Assembly: GCA_934096125.1 (NCBI GenBank)
Contig: CAKOLB010000001.1
Coordinates: 62,001-126,000 of the forward strand
Length of the DNA: 64,000 nucleotides
From: an uncultured Bacilli bacterium
GTDB taxonomy: Bacteria; Bacillota_I; Bacilli_A; RF39; UBA660
Direction of reading: 5' to 3'
In this document: piece by piece, positions 1-9,032 of the stretch
Layout: each line of letters opens with the position of its first letter
Position numbering within the stretch: the first letter of the stretch is position 1
Program-made: the position numbers and the translations under genes
The notes under the pieces: model-generated
What the model saw: only the letters and a program-made list of their open reading frames with translations
Database searches by the model: none
What the model was told of the DNA's origin: nothing

Positions 1-755
1 TGGCAATATTTATATTTATTTTAGGAACTATTTTTGGTTCATTCTTTCTTGTTTTAGGGACAAGACTACCTTTAAAGGAAAATATATGGACAACTAGAAG
101 TCGCTGTGATCACTGTCATAAAACACTAAAGTGGTATAATCTTGTGCCGCTTTTATCATTTATAGTGCAAAGAGGTAGGTGCCAAAATTGCCATCAAAAA
201 ATTAGCAAAGAGCACTTTTTTGTTGAGCTTCTAAGTGGCGGGCTTTTCTTATTTACCTATCTTTATTTTCCTCTTGGTTATAACTTTTATGCCGGCCTTA
301 TCATCGTATCTTTAATGATTATTATCTTTATTAGTGATTTAAAATATATGATTATCCTAGATAGCCCGCTTGTTTTCAGTATCATTGCTATTTGCATTTT
401 AAAATATATTTATTTTGGTGCATCTAACTGCCTTATTAGTTTATTATCAGGTTTATGTATGTTTTTAACAATGTACTTTATTAGCAAATTTGGGCATTTT
501 CTTTTAAAAAAAGAATCTTTAGGAGGTGGAGATATCAAGTTATCTTTTGTGATAGGCTTAATTCTCGGCTATAAAATGGCGATGGTATCACTGGTGCTAT
601 CTACATTTATTGCCCTTCCATATGCAGTTGGCTCTTTATATTTAAAAGAAAGTCATGAATTTGCCTATGGGCCTTTTTTAGTCGGAGCTTTATTTATCGT
701 CTTTTATAATTTAGAAAAGTTTAATAATTTATTTTTTTTCCTATTCCACTTCTAA
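1..755 (+). CDS. Prepilin peptidase (type IV leader peptidase), 5' end at window edge
   Basis: Cleaves and N-methylates type IV prepilin-like proteins at the membrane, for competence pili or related systems. The frame is open from base 3. Bases 1-2 are TG, so an ATG whose A lies just outside the window would be in frame and would give about 251 residues, normal for the family. Seen: a hydrophobic first segment with a GSFF motif, the paired cysteine motifs CDHC and CQNC of the cytosolic zinc-binding loop, a first aspartate in SDLKYMIILD, and the GGGDIK motif carrying the second catalytic aspartate. Multiple hydrophobic segments follow. No pilin genes lie in the window. The first in-frame ATG inside the window would remove the first cysteine pair, so the upstream start is preferred. 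Confidence 0.93.
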   Translation, partial: AIFIFILGTIFGSFFLVLGTRLPLKENIWTTRSRCDHCHKTLKWYNLVPLLSFIVQRGRCQNCHQKISKEHFFVELLSGGLFLFTYLYFPLGYNFYAGLIIVSLMIIIFISDLKYMIILDSPLVFSIIAICILKYIYFGASNCLISLLSGLCMFLTMYFISKFGHFLLKKESLGGGDIKLSFVIGLILGYKMAMVSLVLSTFIALPYAVGSLYLKESHEFAYGPFLVGALFIVFYNLEKFNNLFFFLFHF

Positions 756-760
756 TAATC

Positions 761-789
761 TTGTTATTTTGCTCTTTCCATGATAGAAT
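761..789 (+). promoter_or_regulatory. Sigma-A type promoter for the 814 gene
   Basis: TTGTTA (761-766), a 17-base spacer and TAGAAT (784-789) stand between the prepilin peptidase stop and the next start. The ribosome binding site AAGGAGG follows. Confidence 0.6.
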
Positions 790-813
790 ATGCTCGCAAG
801 GAGGAAGTAGAAA

Positions 814-1350
814 ATGGAAAATAAAAAAAGATGGGATTTTAAAAACACACAAGATGTAAATTATTTTATGTTGATTTGTTATCTTTACTATCTAAAAAAA
901 GGAGATTTAAAGATAAAAGGAACAGATAAGTTAGATGTTGCTAAAGATGATTCAATAGAAATTGGAAAGCTAATGCAAAAAGCCCGGAAAACAGTTGATT
1001 CCAAAAGTGAAGAGGGCATGTTTTTAACGAGTATCGGAATGATTTGGAATTTTAAAGAAAATCGTGAAAAAGTTAAAGAAATTTGTAAGAACCTTGGCTG
1101 TAATATGAATGCTGATTTAAATAAATATATTATTAGGTTTATTAATGCTGAGCAACTTCTTGGAAAAACTAAATTCTTAGAAAGTCTCGGTGAAAAACCA
1201 GTAAACTCTTATAATTGTCTAAGCCTTTCTCTATTGCTTGGCCCAGAAGGATTTTATCGTAAGTATAATATCATGCCAGAAGAGGTTGTTAATAAATTTG
1301 TTTTAAATAGAAATATAAAAAAGCAGGATTGTAATGAAAAAAATAGATAA
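814..1350 (+). CDS. Protein of unknown function with helicase-associated-like repeat
   Basis: 178 residues, cytosolic by composition, no signal peptide or membrane segment. The stretch around residues 70-120 (siGMIWNF, then KVKEICKNLGC and an EqLLGKtkFLESLG segment) resembles the small helical helicase-associated repeat found in tandem on many Bacillota proteins; this is a weak resemblance by eye. The start has an excellent ribosome binding site (AAGGAGG). The gene overlaps the next one by 17 bases, so the two are probably co-transcribed. No enzyme motif is visible. Function unknown. Confidence 0.75.
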   Translation: MENKKRWDFKNTQDVNYFMLICYLYYLKKGDLKIKGTDKLDVAKDDSIEIGKLMQKARKTVDSKSEEGMFLTSIGMIWNFKENREKVKEICKNLGCNMNADLNKYIIRFINAEQLLGKTKFLESLGEKPVNSYNCLSLSLLLGPEGFYRKYNIMPEEVVNKFVLNRNIKKQDCNEKNR

Positions 1351-1834
1351 AATTGGTAATGAAGAAACGTTATTTATTTTAAATAAAAATACTCAGTATT
1401 TAAAAATGGATAATGGAATGCTTAAAGTTAATGGTTTTGAAAATAAAGAAATATCTTTCAAACTTCCAAGAGAAATACTTACTGTTTTATGTCTATCTAT
1501 TATGAACGGTACTCTTAATATAAGAAATACCAATTTTGAAGAGGAACTTTATAAATACGGACAATTAGTAAGTGTTTTAGTACATAAAAAGAAAAGCAAC
1601 TTTGCAGACTTAATCAAATTAACAAGTGAGGCTAAAATGTTTTATTATGATAAAGATAAACAAAAATGTATTCATTTGCCAAAGCGAGATGATATTATTC
1701 CTTTAGAGTATCAAACTATTATGTACTCTCAAAAAATTTTAAGCTTGCTCATAAATTATTATTATGCAAAAGAACACCAAGAAAAGAAAAATAATAATTT
1801 TCAATTAAAACTTATCAAAGGCGGAAAGAAATAA
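1334..1834 (+). CDS. Protein of unknown function, paired with the upstream gene
   Basis: 166 residues, lysine-rich, no membrane segment and no motif I recognise. It starts inside the last codons of the 814 gene and has no strong ribosome binding site of its own, which suggests translational coupling. It is followed at once by a hairpin plus T-run, so the two genes form a two-gene operon. It ends in a basic tail (LIKGGKK). Confidence 0.7.
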   Translation: MKKIDKIGNEETLFILNKNTQYLKMDNGMLKVNGFENKEISFKLPREILTVLCLSIMNGTLNIRNTNFEEELYKYGQLVSVLVHKKKSNFADLIKLTSEAKMFYYDKDKQKCIHLPKRDDIIPLEYQTIMYSQKILSLLINYYYAKEHQEKKNNNFQLKLIKGGKK

Positions 1835-1844
1835 AATAATAACA

Positions 1845-1873
1845 AAAGGATGATTGGTAGTTCATTCTTTTTT
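1845..1873 (+). terminator. Rho-independent terminator of the 814-1834 operon
   Basis: AAGGATGA pairs with TCATTCTT (one G-U pair) across a short loop, and the 3' arm runs into six T residues. Confidence 0.6.
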
Positions 1874-1880
1874 AATGTTT

Positions 1881-1905
1881 AAAAAAGTCAGTAAAGAATA
1901 CTGAC
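1881..1905 (-). terminator. Terminator of the 30-residue membrane peptide gene
   Basis: On the minus strand GTCAGT, a 7-base loop, ACTGAC, then six T. It lies seven bases beyond the stop of the small gene at 1912-2004, which supports that gene being real. Confidence 0.75.
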
Positions 1906-1911
1906 AAGAAA

Positions 1912-2004
1912 TTACATAATATATGCAAGAAGACCAACAATTACACTAGCAGCCATAGCAATAACCATCATCCAAGCTACTATCTTTCGAACTTTTTTAT
2001 TCAT
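1912..2004 (-). CDS. Small single-pass membrane peptide (30 residues)
   Basis: Starts with MNKKVRKIVAWMM and consists of a basic N-terminus followed by one hydrophobic segment to the last residue. The longer open frame (start at 2094) would put a poor N-terminus across the divergent promoter region; the internal ATG at 2004 has AAAGG upstream and is preferred. A perfect terminator follows the stop. Very short membrane peptides of this shape (DUF4044-like) occur in Bacillota; I do not claim that family. It is transcribed away from the SpoIIM-like gene. Confidence 0.65.
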   Translation of the reverse strand: MNKKVRKIVAWMMVIAMAASVIVGLLAYIM

Positions 2005-2084
2005 TTTTTCACTGCCTTTCTTTATAACTATAATAAATTTATCATAAGTTTTCATATTTGGCAATATAATTAAATGGTGATAAA

Positions 2085-2660
2085 ATGCGGACAAGCTCTA
2101 GTAAAAAAATATTTCTCTTTATAGGTATTATCTTTCTAATAGGTATCATTATTGGTGGAATTTTTGTTTTTTCAGCTGAAGAATGGACCAAAGAAATCAT
2201 TTCATCTAATATTAATGAAATGATTCAAAACATTCAAAATATTAAAATAAACAATATATACATTCATGCCATAAGTTTATCAACAATACTTGTTCTAAGT
2301 TTATTTATTGTTGGTCTTCCTCTTGCTATCATCTATGTCTTTTATAGTGGTTTTTCAGCTGGATTTACTATCTTTGAATTAGTTCATATTTTTGGACTTA
2401 AAGGCTTGCTATTTGGAATTATCTATCTTTTAATTACCAAAGGATTATTTTTCTTTCTCACAAGCATTTTTCTCATAAATAGCATTAAACTAGGAACAAA
2501 CATATTTTTAAGTTTTTTAAAGAAAGGACAAAAAGGCGAAATAAATACAAGTCGTCTTAAAAAATGTAGCATCTGCATTTTTATTATTCTTCTAAATGAT
2601 TTAATTCTTTATTTTAGTGGAGCATTTTTCATAAATATCTTTAAATTTTTAATTATATAA
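2085..2660 (+). CDS. SpoIIM-like (stage II sporulation protein M family) membrane protein
   Basis: 191 residues with about five hydrophobic segments: residues 8-30, 60-90, 95-135, 140-155 and 160-190. The order (N-terminal anchor, a polar extracytoplasmic stretch, then a GFSAGFTIFE segment and a GLKGLLFG segment) is that of the SpoIIM/DUF95 family. In Bacillus SpoIIM works with SpoIID and SpoIIP in peptidoglycan remodelling during engulfment; shortened homologues occur in non-sporulating Bacillota. Here it sits upstream of mnmA with a 25-base gap and has no spoIID or spoIIP beside it. The start is preceded by GGTGA. Confidence 0.7.
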   Translation: MRTSSSKKIFLFIGIIFLIGIIIGGIFVFSAEEWTKEIISSNINEMIQNIQNIKINNIYIHAISLSTILVLSLFIVGLPLAIIYVFYSGFSAGFTIFELVHIFGLKGLLFGIIYLLITKGLFFFLTSIFLINSIKLGTNIFLSFLKKGQKGEINTSRLKKCSICIFIILLNDLILYFSGAFFINIFKFLII

Positions 2661-2685
2661 TGTATACTAATTACGTGATGTAAAT

Positions 2686-3798
2686 ATGAAAAAAGTAATA
2701 GTTGGATTATCTGGGGGAGTGGATTCTGCCGTTGCCGCCTTTCTTCTAAAAAAGGAAGGATATGATGTCGAAGCACTTTTTATGCGTAACTGGGATAGTA
2801 ATCTTAATGGTGATTACTTAGGTAACCCTAACAACAATGCAGATATTTGTCCTCAAGAGCAGGATTATAATGATGCTTTGGAAGTGGCAAATGGTCTTGG
2901 AATAAAACTGCACCGTGTTGATTTTATCAAAGAATACTGGGACTATGTCTTCACATACTTTTTAGAAGAATTAAAAAAGGGAAGGACACCTAATCCTGAT
3001 ATGCTTTGTAATAAGTTTATTAAGTTTGATTTATTTTATAAAGAAGCAAAAAAACTAGGCGCAGACTATATTGCAACTGGTCACTATGCCAAAACAGAAG
3101 CTGGCAAGCTTTTAAGAAGTAAAGACGTAAAAAAAGACCAAACCTACTTTTTAGCAGATATCAACAGCAAAGTTTTAAAAGAGGTATTATTTCCTATTGG
3201 AAATTATACCAAAGAAGAAATAAGAAAAATCGCTGCCGAAGAAAATATCGCAGTTGCAAATAAAAAAGACTCAACAGGCATTTGTTTTATCGGCGAGCGA
3301 AACTATCAAAAATTCATTCAAAATTATTTAAAACCTAATCCAGGAGATATAGTAGATGTAGAAACTAAAAAAGTTATTGGCAAGCACACTGGTCTTATGA
3401 ATTACACTATTGGCCAAAGAAGAAATGTTGGAATAAGCGGTTTTCAAAAGAAACATTATGTCTGCGGGAAAAACGTTGCTAAAAACATTTTATATGTTGC
3501 TTTTGAAGAAAACAATAAATATTTATTAAGTGATGAATGTTTGATTGAAAACTGTAATTTTTTAAGCAGTGAAAGGCCAGTCTTTTGTACAGCAAAATTT
3601 CGTTATCGAGACGAGGATCATCCAGTCGAACTTGAATATTTAGAAAATAATGAGATAAAAGTTAAATACCACGCTAAAGTAAAAGCCGTGACCCCTGGAC
3701 AAGCTTGTGTTTTATATCTAGGTAATGAATGTCTCGGTTGTGGTTTTATTAAAAGTGTCAAAAACGAAGGAGAAAACCTTTGGTATTTACAAAACTAG
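2686..3798 (+). CDS. mnmA: tRNA-specific 2-thiouridylase MnmA
   Basis: ATP-dependent thiolation of U34 in tRNA-Lys, -Glu and -Gln. 370 residues, full length for the family. Seen: the N-type ATP pyrophosphatase P-loop GGVDSAV near residue 10, NPDMLCN with the first catalytic cysteine near residue 108, the ATGHYA motif, and STGICFIG with the second cysteine near residue 205. The C-terminal beta-barrel domains contain YTIGQRR and TPGQACVLY. It follows the SpoIIM-like gene closely and has GTGATG upstream. A sulfur donor (cysteine desulfurase) is not in the window. Confidence 0.97.
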   Translation: MKKVIVGLSGGVDSAVAAFLLKKEGYDVEALFMRNWDSNLNGDYLGNPNNNADICPQEQDYNDALEVANGLGIKLHRVDFIKEYWDYVFTYFLEELKKGRTPNPDMLCNKFIKFDLFYKEAKKLGADYIATGHYAKTEAGKLLRSKDVKKDQTYFLADINSKVLKEVLFPIGNYTKEEIRKIAAEENIAVANKKDSTGICFIGERNYQKFIQNYLKPNPGDIVDVETKKVIGKHTGLMNYTIGQRRNVGISGFQKKHYVCGKNVAKNILYVAFEENNKYLLSDECLIENCNFLSSERPVFCTAKFRYRDEDHPVELEYLENNEIKVKYHAKVKAVTPGQACVLYLGNECLGCGFIKSVKNEGENLWYLQN

Positions 3799-3800
3799 AC

Positions 3801-3829
3801 TTGATTTTAAGTGTTAAGTTATGTATAAT
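3801..3829 (+). promoter_or_regulatory. Sigma-A promoter for the HTH gene at 3858
   Basis: TTGATT (3801-3806), exactly 17 bases, then TATAAT (3824-3829). The start codon of the next gene is 29 bases downstream. Confidence 0.75.
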
Positions 3830-3857
3830 TAATGTGTAAATAAAGGATAGTGAAGTT

Positions 3858-4622
3858 ATGAATAAATTAAATGAATTACTCCAAGAACTTGGTTTATCAA
3901 AAGTTAAATTAGCAAAGTATTTAGGTGTTTCTAGGCAAATGGTTTATAATTATTTAGTTTTAGATAGTTTAGATAAATGGCCAAAAGAAAAAAAAGTACT
4001 ACTTCTTCAACTACTTGATATTAAAGACGCAAGTGATGAAACGTTAGAAAATATTGTAGTTGATACTGAGTATTTGATGGGAGTTGAAAAAAGATTAAAT
4101 TCAGCGTTAAAATCCAGTAACTCTATTGACTCTTTTATCGATTTAAATGGCTTAACTAAAGAAAATAAAGCCCTTCTTAATAGCTTTATCTTTCTAATTA
4201 AAGAAAAACTTGAAGAAGACCCTAGCGGTAGTTCAATTAAATATATGTATTATATGTTGCAATCGATGGATAACATTCCCGAAATTAAATATATTCTTGG
4301 TTATATTGCTAAGTCTAATGGCTTTATTTCTCCAGATGAATATGCTTTTAATGAAGAAAAACAATTTATATTTGAAGGAATTTTATTTACCGCCTTAACA
4401 CTTTATAATAATGGTCGGGCAAGTAAAAGCAGAATTATTGCTATGCACAAAAAATTCATTAATGAAATTGAGCGAAAAAATGAAAAGAAACTTGGCAGAA
4501 CCCAGCAGTTAAATACTTGTAAAATTCAAGCTTTAAGAGAACTTGGCTATAGTGATATAACTCCAGAAAATGCCGCTGAAATTCTTGAAAAGATGGCAGA
4601 GATTGAAACTAGAGAAGTTTAA
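3858..4622 (+). CDS. Helix-turn-helix transcriptional regulator
   Basis: 254 residues. Residues 1-50 form a Cro/C1-like helix-turn-helix: LGLSKVKLAKYLGVSRQMVY fits helices 2 and 3. The remaining 200 residues are helical and polar, with no sensor domain I recognise. It has its own promoter, and its stop is only four bases before the start of the membrane-anchored protein at 4627, so it probably leads an operon with it. The regulated targets are unknown; the adjacent surface-anchored genes are the natural guess. Confidence 0.75.
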   Translation: MNKLNELLQELGLSKVKLAKYLGVSRQMVYNYLVLDSLDKWPKEKKVLLLQLLDIKDASDETLENIVVDTEYLMGVEKRLNSALKSSNSIDSFIDLNGLTKENKALLNSFIFLIKEKLEEDPSGSSIKYMYYMLQSMDNIPEIKYILGYIAKSNGFISPDEYAFNEEKQFIFEGILFTALTLYNNGRASKSRIIAMHKKFINEIERKNEKKLGRTQQLNTCKIQALRELGYSDITPENAAEILEKMAEIETREV

Positions 4623-4626
4623 GAAT

Positions 4627-5412
4627 ATGAAAAAGAAGAAAATAATTTTAATATTACTCTTTGTCTTAATCATTGGCAGTATTATTTATTTTTCCAGTCA
4701 TAGATTAAATGAAAAAGACAAAATGGTAGAAACGCTTTATGAATATATTGGTAGTAATGATTTAGATGTCTGCAAAGGTCTAAATAATTACGATAGTAAA
4801 GCATCAAATAGCAAAGACTTAAGTATATCTAGCAAAGCTTGTATTGCCTACATGCAAACTTCTAATAAAGAAAAAGAAACTATAACGCTAGAAAAAAATG
4901 GCAAAAACAATTTTTGTAAAATAAGTGACGAAATAGCCTTTGCTCCTGATAACTATGATAATGATAACTGTACAGTAACCAAGCTCAAAAAAAAGACCTT
5001 AAACCAAACCATTAAGAAAATATATGGAGACAGTGATCTTAAACTAACTGAATTTGCAGTTGATAACACTCAAATATGTTATATAAATGGTGATGATATC
5101 TACTGTGGATGGAACCAAAACTACACATACGAACTTAAAGCTGAGCCCCATACATACCGTGCTATTCAAAAGGTCATAAAGAAAAAAGAAAAAATAATTA
5201 TTTATGACTACTTTCTAAAAATAACTGAAAATAAATGTTATAAGTATTTTACTCAAGATATAGAAAATGAAAAGTGCACAGCAGCATACACAAAAATAAA
5301 GAAAAACAAACTAAATTATAGCTTTTTAAAAAGGTACGGTACTAAATATAAGCACACTTTTAAAAAGCAAAATAATAACTATGTATATATAAAATCAGAA
5401 CCAGTAAAATAA
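4627..5412 (+). CDS. Membrane-anchored extracytoplasmic protein, unknown
   Basis: 261 residues: MKKKKIIL, one hydrophobic segment to about residue 22, then a polar, lysine-rich outer domain with several cysteines (including DVCKGL, TQICYING and IYCGW) that could form disulfides. A frame open from 4570 exists, but the ATG at 4627 directly after the HTH stop gives a proper signal anchor, so it is preferred. No lipobox. Function unknown. Confidence 0.7.
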   Translation: MKKKKIILILLFVLIIGSIIYFSSHRLNEKDKMVETLYEYIGSNDLDVCKGLNNYDSKASNSKDLSISSKACIAYMQTSNKEKETITLEKNGKNNFCKISDEIAFAPDNYDNDNCTVTKLKKKTLNQTIKKIYGDSDLKLTEFAVDNTQICYINGDDIYCGWNQNYTYELKAEPHTYRAIQKVIKKKEKIIIYDYFLKITENKCYKYFTQDIENEKCTAAYTKIKKNKLNYSFLKRYGTKYKHTFKKQNNNYVYIKSEPVK

Positions 5413-5467
5413 TTTTTTATTCTGAAACTTTATAATTTAATATATATTTTAGTAGAAAGAGGTTAAA

Positions 5468-6862
5468 ATGAACAGTAATATTCCAAAAGAAAATTTAAAC
5501 AAGGAAAAATTTTTCCAAAAGAAATGGGCAAAACCCGCTTGCATAGCACTAGCCCTAATACTTATCGCTCTAATCGGAGCATTTATCTACATCAAGGTAA
5601 ACTTTACTGCTCAAGGCTTTCTTAATAAAGAAACAAATAGTTTAATTAAGTATTTAGATAACGCTTTAGAAAAACTAAACTTAGACAGTGAATATTTAAA
5701 TAACTACTTAAGCTACGACGTAGAAAGTAATGGAAACGTAAAAATAAATACCGATAAAAAGGATATAACATTCCTAAATAACTTAAATTTAGATTACAAG
5801 TTAAATGTTTCGTTTGAAAAAGAATATGAAAATTTGAATTTTACTTTAAAAAATGAACAAGAAAAAGCGTTAACAGCAGACCTTATAATTAACAAAGATA
5901 AGTTATATGTCGATAGTAAAGATATTTATCAAACTGCGCTTTCAACCAGTTTAGATGATAATTATTTTGAAAAAATCACTAGTGGAAATAAAGATAAAAT
6001 ATCTGCACTAACTCCGAAAAACATAAAATACATTCTTCTAAATGGTATTAAGTACTACAAAGAAAGCCTAAGTGAAGCAGACATCTGTGAAAAAGCTTTA
6101 AGCCTTACCAAATATAAATATACTTATCAAATAACAGATAAAAACAAAGATAAAGTAAGAGAAAAGCTTATTAATTTAATTAAGAACGATAAAACATTCA
6201 AAGAAGTACTAGATGCCTTTGATATTACTGATTATGAAGATATTGCAGAAAGTCTTATTCCAGATGATTTAACTGTCACTGTAGAAGTAAACATATTAAA
6301 TGGCTCTATTGAAAACTTTACTATAACATCTGATGAAAACACTTTGACAGGTAATAAGATAAGTGAAGATAAATATAAGATTAGTAGTGAGAATAATTAT
6401 TTAGAAATAACAAAAACTAATAAAGGCTATGAAATAACTATCTTTGAAGAAAATGAAAAAACTGGCTCGCTAACCATTATAAATAATAAAGATTTTAAAA
6501 TAAAATACGAAGATGAAAATGGTAATTATGGAAAGCTAAGTGTTGTTACCAATAAGAAAAAAAGTAATATAACACTAACTATGAAAAATGATGAAGATAC
6601 ATTTGATATAAAAATAGACAATACAGTTAATGAAAAAAATAAAACAGTACAAAGTAATATAACGGCAAATGTATTATATGAAAAAAATACTTATAAAATA
6701 GAGATTAGCAATGACTCAAAATATGGTAATAATCTAGTAAATCCTAAAACATTTACAGATGCTAAAGACTTTGAAGAACTATCGGATGACGATTACATGG
6801 AAGTTTATACAAATGTTCAAAACATAATTAGTAAACTCGGAATTAGTAACACAGAATTATAA
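5468..6862 (+). CDS. Large membrane-anchored surface protein, unknown
   Basis: 464 residues. A short cytosolic tail, a single hydrophobic helix at about residues 22-45, then about 415 extracytoplasmic residues rich in Lys, Asp and Asn with alternating beta-strand character. Residues 195-260 hold a more helical section (KYYKESLSEADIC). The second half reads as repeating strands, as in lipoprotein-like beta sheets. GAAAGAGG lies before the start. It is closed by its own terminator. No family recognised; a structural or substrate-binding surface role is a guess. Confidence 0.7.
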   Translation: MNSNIPKENLNKEKFFQKKWAKPACIALALILIALIGAFIYIKVNFTAQGFLNKETNSLIKYLDNALEKLNLDSEYLNNYLSYDVESNGNVKINTDKKDITFLNNLNLDYKLNVSFEKEYENLNFTLKNEQEKALTADLIINKDKLYVDSKDIYQTALSTSLDDNYFEKITSGNKDKISALTPKNIKYILLNGIKYYKESLSEADICEKALSLTKYKYTYQITDKNKDKVREKLINLIKNDKTFKEVLDAFDITDYEDIAESLIPDDLTVTVEVNILNGSIENFTITSDENTLTGNKISEDKYKISSENNYLEITKTNKGYEITIFEENEKTGSLTIINNKDFKIKYEDENGNYGKLSVVTNKKKSNITLTMKNDEDTFDIKIDNTVNEKNKTVQSNITANVLYEKNTYKIEISNDSKYGNNLVNPKTFTDAKDFEELSDDDYMEVYTNVQNIISKLGISNTEL

Positions 6863-6887
6863 GCCAATCACTGGCTTTTTTCTTTTT
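6860..6887 (+). terminator. Rho-independent terminator after the 5468 gene
   Basis: AGCCA, five-base loop, TGGCT and a long T-rich tract; it overlaps the stop codon. Confidence 0.85.
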
Positions 6888-6936
6888 ATCTAGACGATAT
6901 ATAAAAATAATGTTAAAATTAAAATGGTGTAAGAAA

Positions 6937-7905
6937 ATGAATGATAATATTTTAATAATTTTAAACTGGTATGATAATAATACTAAACTTTTAAACAAAC
7001 GAATTACTTCAATTATGGAAATTTTTGCTAACTTAATTATTATAAATAATACTAGCAAAGAATTAAAAAACATTTCTAATAAGGTTATTTATCGTAAAAC
7101 TTCTGTTCTAGATGATATTAATAGTTATATAAAAGAAAGTAAAAAGAATATTACTGATATAGTCTTTCTAGATGGCAATATTAGTATAACTAACGAAGAC
7201 ATAGTAGAGTGCTTAAAAGAAGTGAGGAAAGAACCAGATAAAATTATCATGGGCATAAACGAAGAAAAGCAAATGAGCATTTCTATTATCAATAATATAT
7301 TTAATATGTTATTTAATACCAGTTTTAAAAATATCTATCCACCAATTAAAGCTTTAAATATTAAATTATTTAATAAACTATTAAAAAGCTCTAGCATTCC
7401 TATAACTGACAATAACTATATAATTGCAGCCATTGAAAGTGGAGTATTTATCAAAGAAAGAGATGTTAAAACAATTTATCGTAAAAATAATGAAAACAAA
7501 CCCAAAAGAACAATAAAATCATATCTAAAAACATTATGGCCATATTTAATCAAATCATTAAGTCCATACTTTTTAACTTTATTTCTATTTCTAATCATCT
7601 TTTATCTTCAAAACAGTGGAAATGACCTTAAAGATATCTTTATCGCCAATTTTATTGCTGAAGGAGTAGGGATAGTTACTCATATCATTATAAACTACAA
7701 TATGATTTACAAAAGAAACTTAATAATTAATAATGGTATGTTTATATTCAAAAATATTTTTCGAATTATTATTGCCTCATTCATCATCTATTTTCTATAT
7801 AACTTAAATATTAACCTTTTCATTTCTAAATTATTTATTGATGCATTCTTGTTCATTAATATTGCTATACTTTTTCGTTTCTTTCACCTATCAAATGATA
7901 ATTAA
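6937..7905 (+). CDS. Degenerate family-2 glycosyltransferase fused to a GtrA-like membrane domain
   Basis: 322 residues from the ATG preceded by GGTG (an earlier ATG at 6910 lacks a ribosome site). Residues 1-180 have the outline of a dolichyl-phosphate sugar transferase: VFLDGNISIT sits where the nucleotide-sugar DxD region is expected, and a segment around IYPPIKALNIKLF replaces the usual D-T-Q-x-G-x-R motif. The key acidic residues are mostly missing, so catalysis is doubtful. Residues 195-322 carry four hydrophobic segments typical of GtrA. GtrA proteins are thought to move polyprenyl-linked sugars across the membrane. Function is inferred. Confidence 0.6.
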   Translation: MNDNILIILNWYDNNTKLLNKRITSIMEIFANLIIINNTSKELKNISNKVIYRKTSVLDDINSYIKESKKNITDIVFLDGNISITNEDIVECLKEVRKEPDKIIMGINEEKQMSISIINNIFNMLFNTSFKNIYPPIKALNIKLFNKLLKSSSIPITDNNYIIAAIESGVFIKERDVKTIYRKNNENKPKRTIKSYLKTLWPYLIKSLSPYFLTLFLFLIIFYLQNSGNDLKDIFIANFIAEGVGIVTHIIINYNMIYKRNLIINNGMFIFKNIFRIIIASFIIYFLYNLNINLFISKLFIDAFLFINIAILFRFFHLSNDN

Positions 7906-7973
7906 CACTCCCCCTATCACCAATAAATCTTGTAAAAGTAGGGGATACCACTAAATTATCCAAAATACACGCA

Positions 7974-8007
7974 TATAACCTTATTTATATATAATAATAA
8001 GGTTATA
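7974..8007. repeat. Perfect 12-bp inverted repeat in a 350-bp gene-free stretch
   Basis: TATAACCTTATT and its exact complement AATAAGGTTATA are separated by 10 bases. The stretch from 7906 to 8257 lies between two convergent genes and holds no convincing gene; a weaker CCCCTA/TAGGGG pair lies at 7911-7944. The 12-bp hairpin could act as a bidirectional terminator, though no long T-run follows. A 60-codon open frame at 8022-8204 has no ribosome site and is not called. Confidence 0.5.
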
Positions 8008-8257
8008 ATTAATTACCAAATTTATAAGTTAAAAATGTTTAAATAAATTTGCGTTGTTTTAATATCAGCATTAATTTTTTTATAAATTAAATCGGCATTA
8101 AATATTTGGATTAGCTGCAAGGTAGTTTTAAACTTTCTCAAAAACCAAAGAATTTTATCACAGATAAATCTTAAAATAACTATTTCTATAGTAAAATATA
8201 TCAAAAATAATATATATTATGTTAACTTAATCGTTAGAAAGAAAACTTATCTACTAT

Positions 8258-9001
8258 TTAAAACATAAATATATTTAATAAAACTATAATAATTCCCATT
8301 AATAACCCAAATTTTAATGTTTTCATTTCTTGATATTTAAGTGCTTTTGGTAATATTTCATTAATTGCTAGTGTTATCATTAAACCTGCTACAACAACTA
8401 ATATAAGACTAATCATTGTATCAGTAATATAACTTTTTAAAAATACATAAGCTAAAATTGCCCCAAGCGGCTCTGATAAACCTGAGAAAATAGTAGCTCC
8501 AATTGCTCTTTTTTTATTGCCAGTAGCATAGTAAATTGGTATAGCAATAGATATCCCCTCTGGAATATTATGGAGCATAATGGCTCCAGCTAGCTTCAAA
8601 CCTAACATAGTATCTTGATAACTACTAAGAAAAGTTGCTATTCCCTCGGGCAAATTATGAAGCATCAAAACAATCATACTTAAAATACCAATATGATACA
8701 AATTATCATTTTTAAAGCTTTTTTGGACAAAAAAATCTAAACTACTTATTACTAAAAAACTTAAAATAAAAGAAACGAATAAAATTGTTATTGTCCTTTT
8801 TGTGCTCCAAACCTTTAAAAGACTAATAAAAGAAACTGGAATTAAATCAAAAACACTAATAGATATCATGACAGCTAGTGAAAAAGATAAACAAAAACAT
8901 AAGAATTTATTAATCTTTACTTTTGGTATTTTTAAAAATATAAGTAGTGACCCAAGGACGGTTGAAAGTCCAGCGACTGTAGAAATGATTATTGGATACA
9001 T
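8258..9001 (-). CDS. ZIP family divalent metal transporter (ZupT-like)
   Basis: Imports zinc, iron or manganese across the membrane. 247 residues with about eight hydrophobic helices. The two signature helices are plain: MLHNLPEG near residue 118 and IMLHNIPEGISIAIP near residue 142, whose His, Asn and Glu line the metal site; GLSEPLGA lies further on. The start is preceded by GGGGAGGT. The gene stands alone. Metal specificity cannot be read from sequence and no regulator site was seen. Confidence 0.92.
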   Translation of the reverse strand: MYPIIISTVAGLSTVLGSLLIFLKIPKVKINKFLCFCLSFSLAVMISISVFDLIPVSFISLLKVWSTKRTITILFVSFILSFLVISSLDFFVQKSFKNDNLYHIGILSMIVLMLHNLPEGIATFLSSYQDTMLGLKLAGAIMLHNIPEGISIAIPIYYATGNKKRAIGATIFSGLSEPLGAILAYVFLKSYITDTMISLILVVVAGLMITLAINEILPKALKYQEMKTLKFGLLMGIIIVLLNIFMF

Positions 9002-9032
9002 AAGCGTACCTCCCCTATATTTAAAGTTTATG

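Noticed and set aside
7911..7944. CCCCTA/TAGGGG pair as a terminator
   Set aside because: Only six base pairs with a 22-base loop and no T-run.
8022..8204. 60-residue minus-strand frame in the 350-bp gap
   Set aside because: No ribosome site, no promoter or terminator, and AT-biased composition typical of chance frames.
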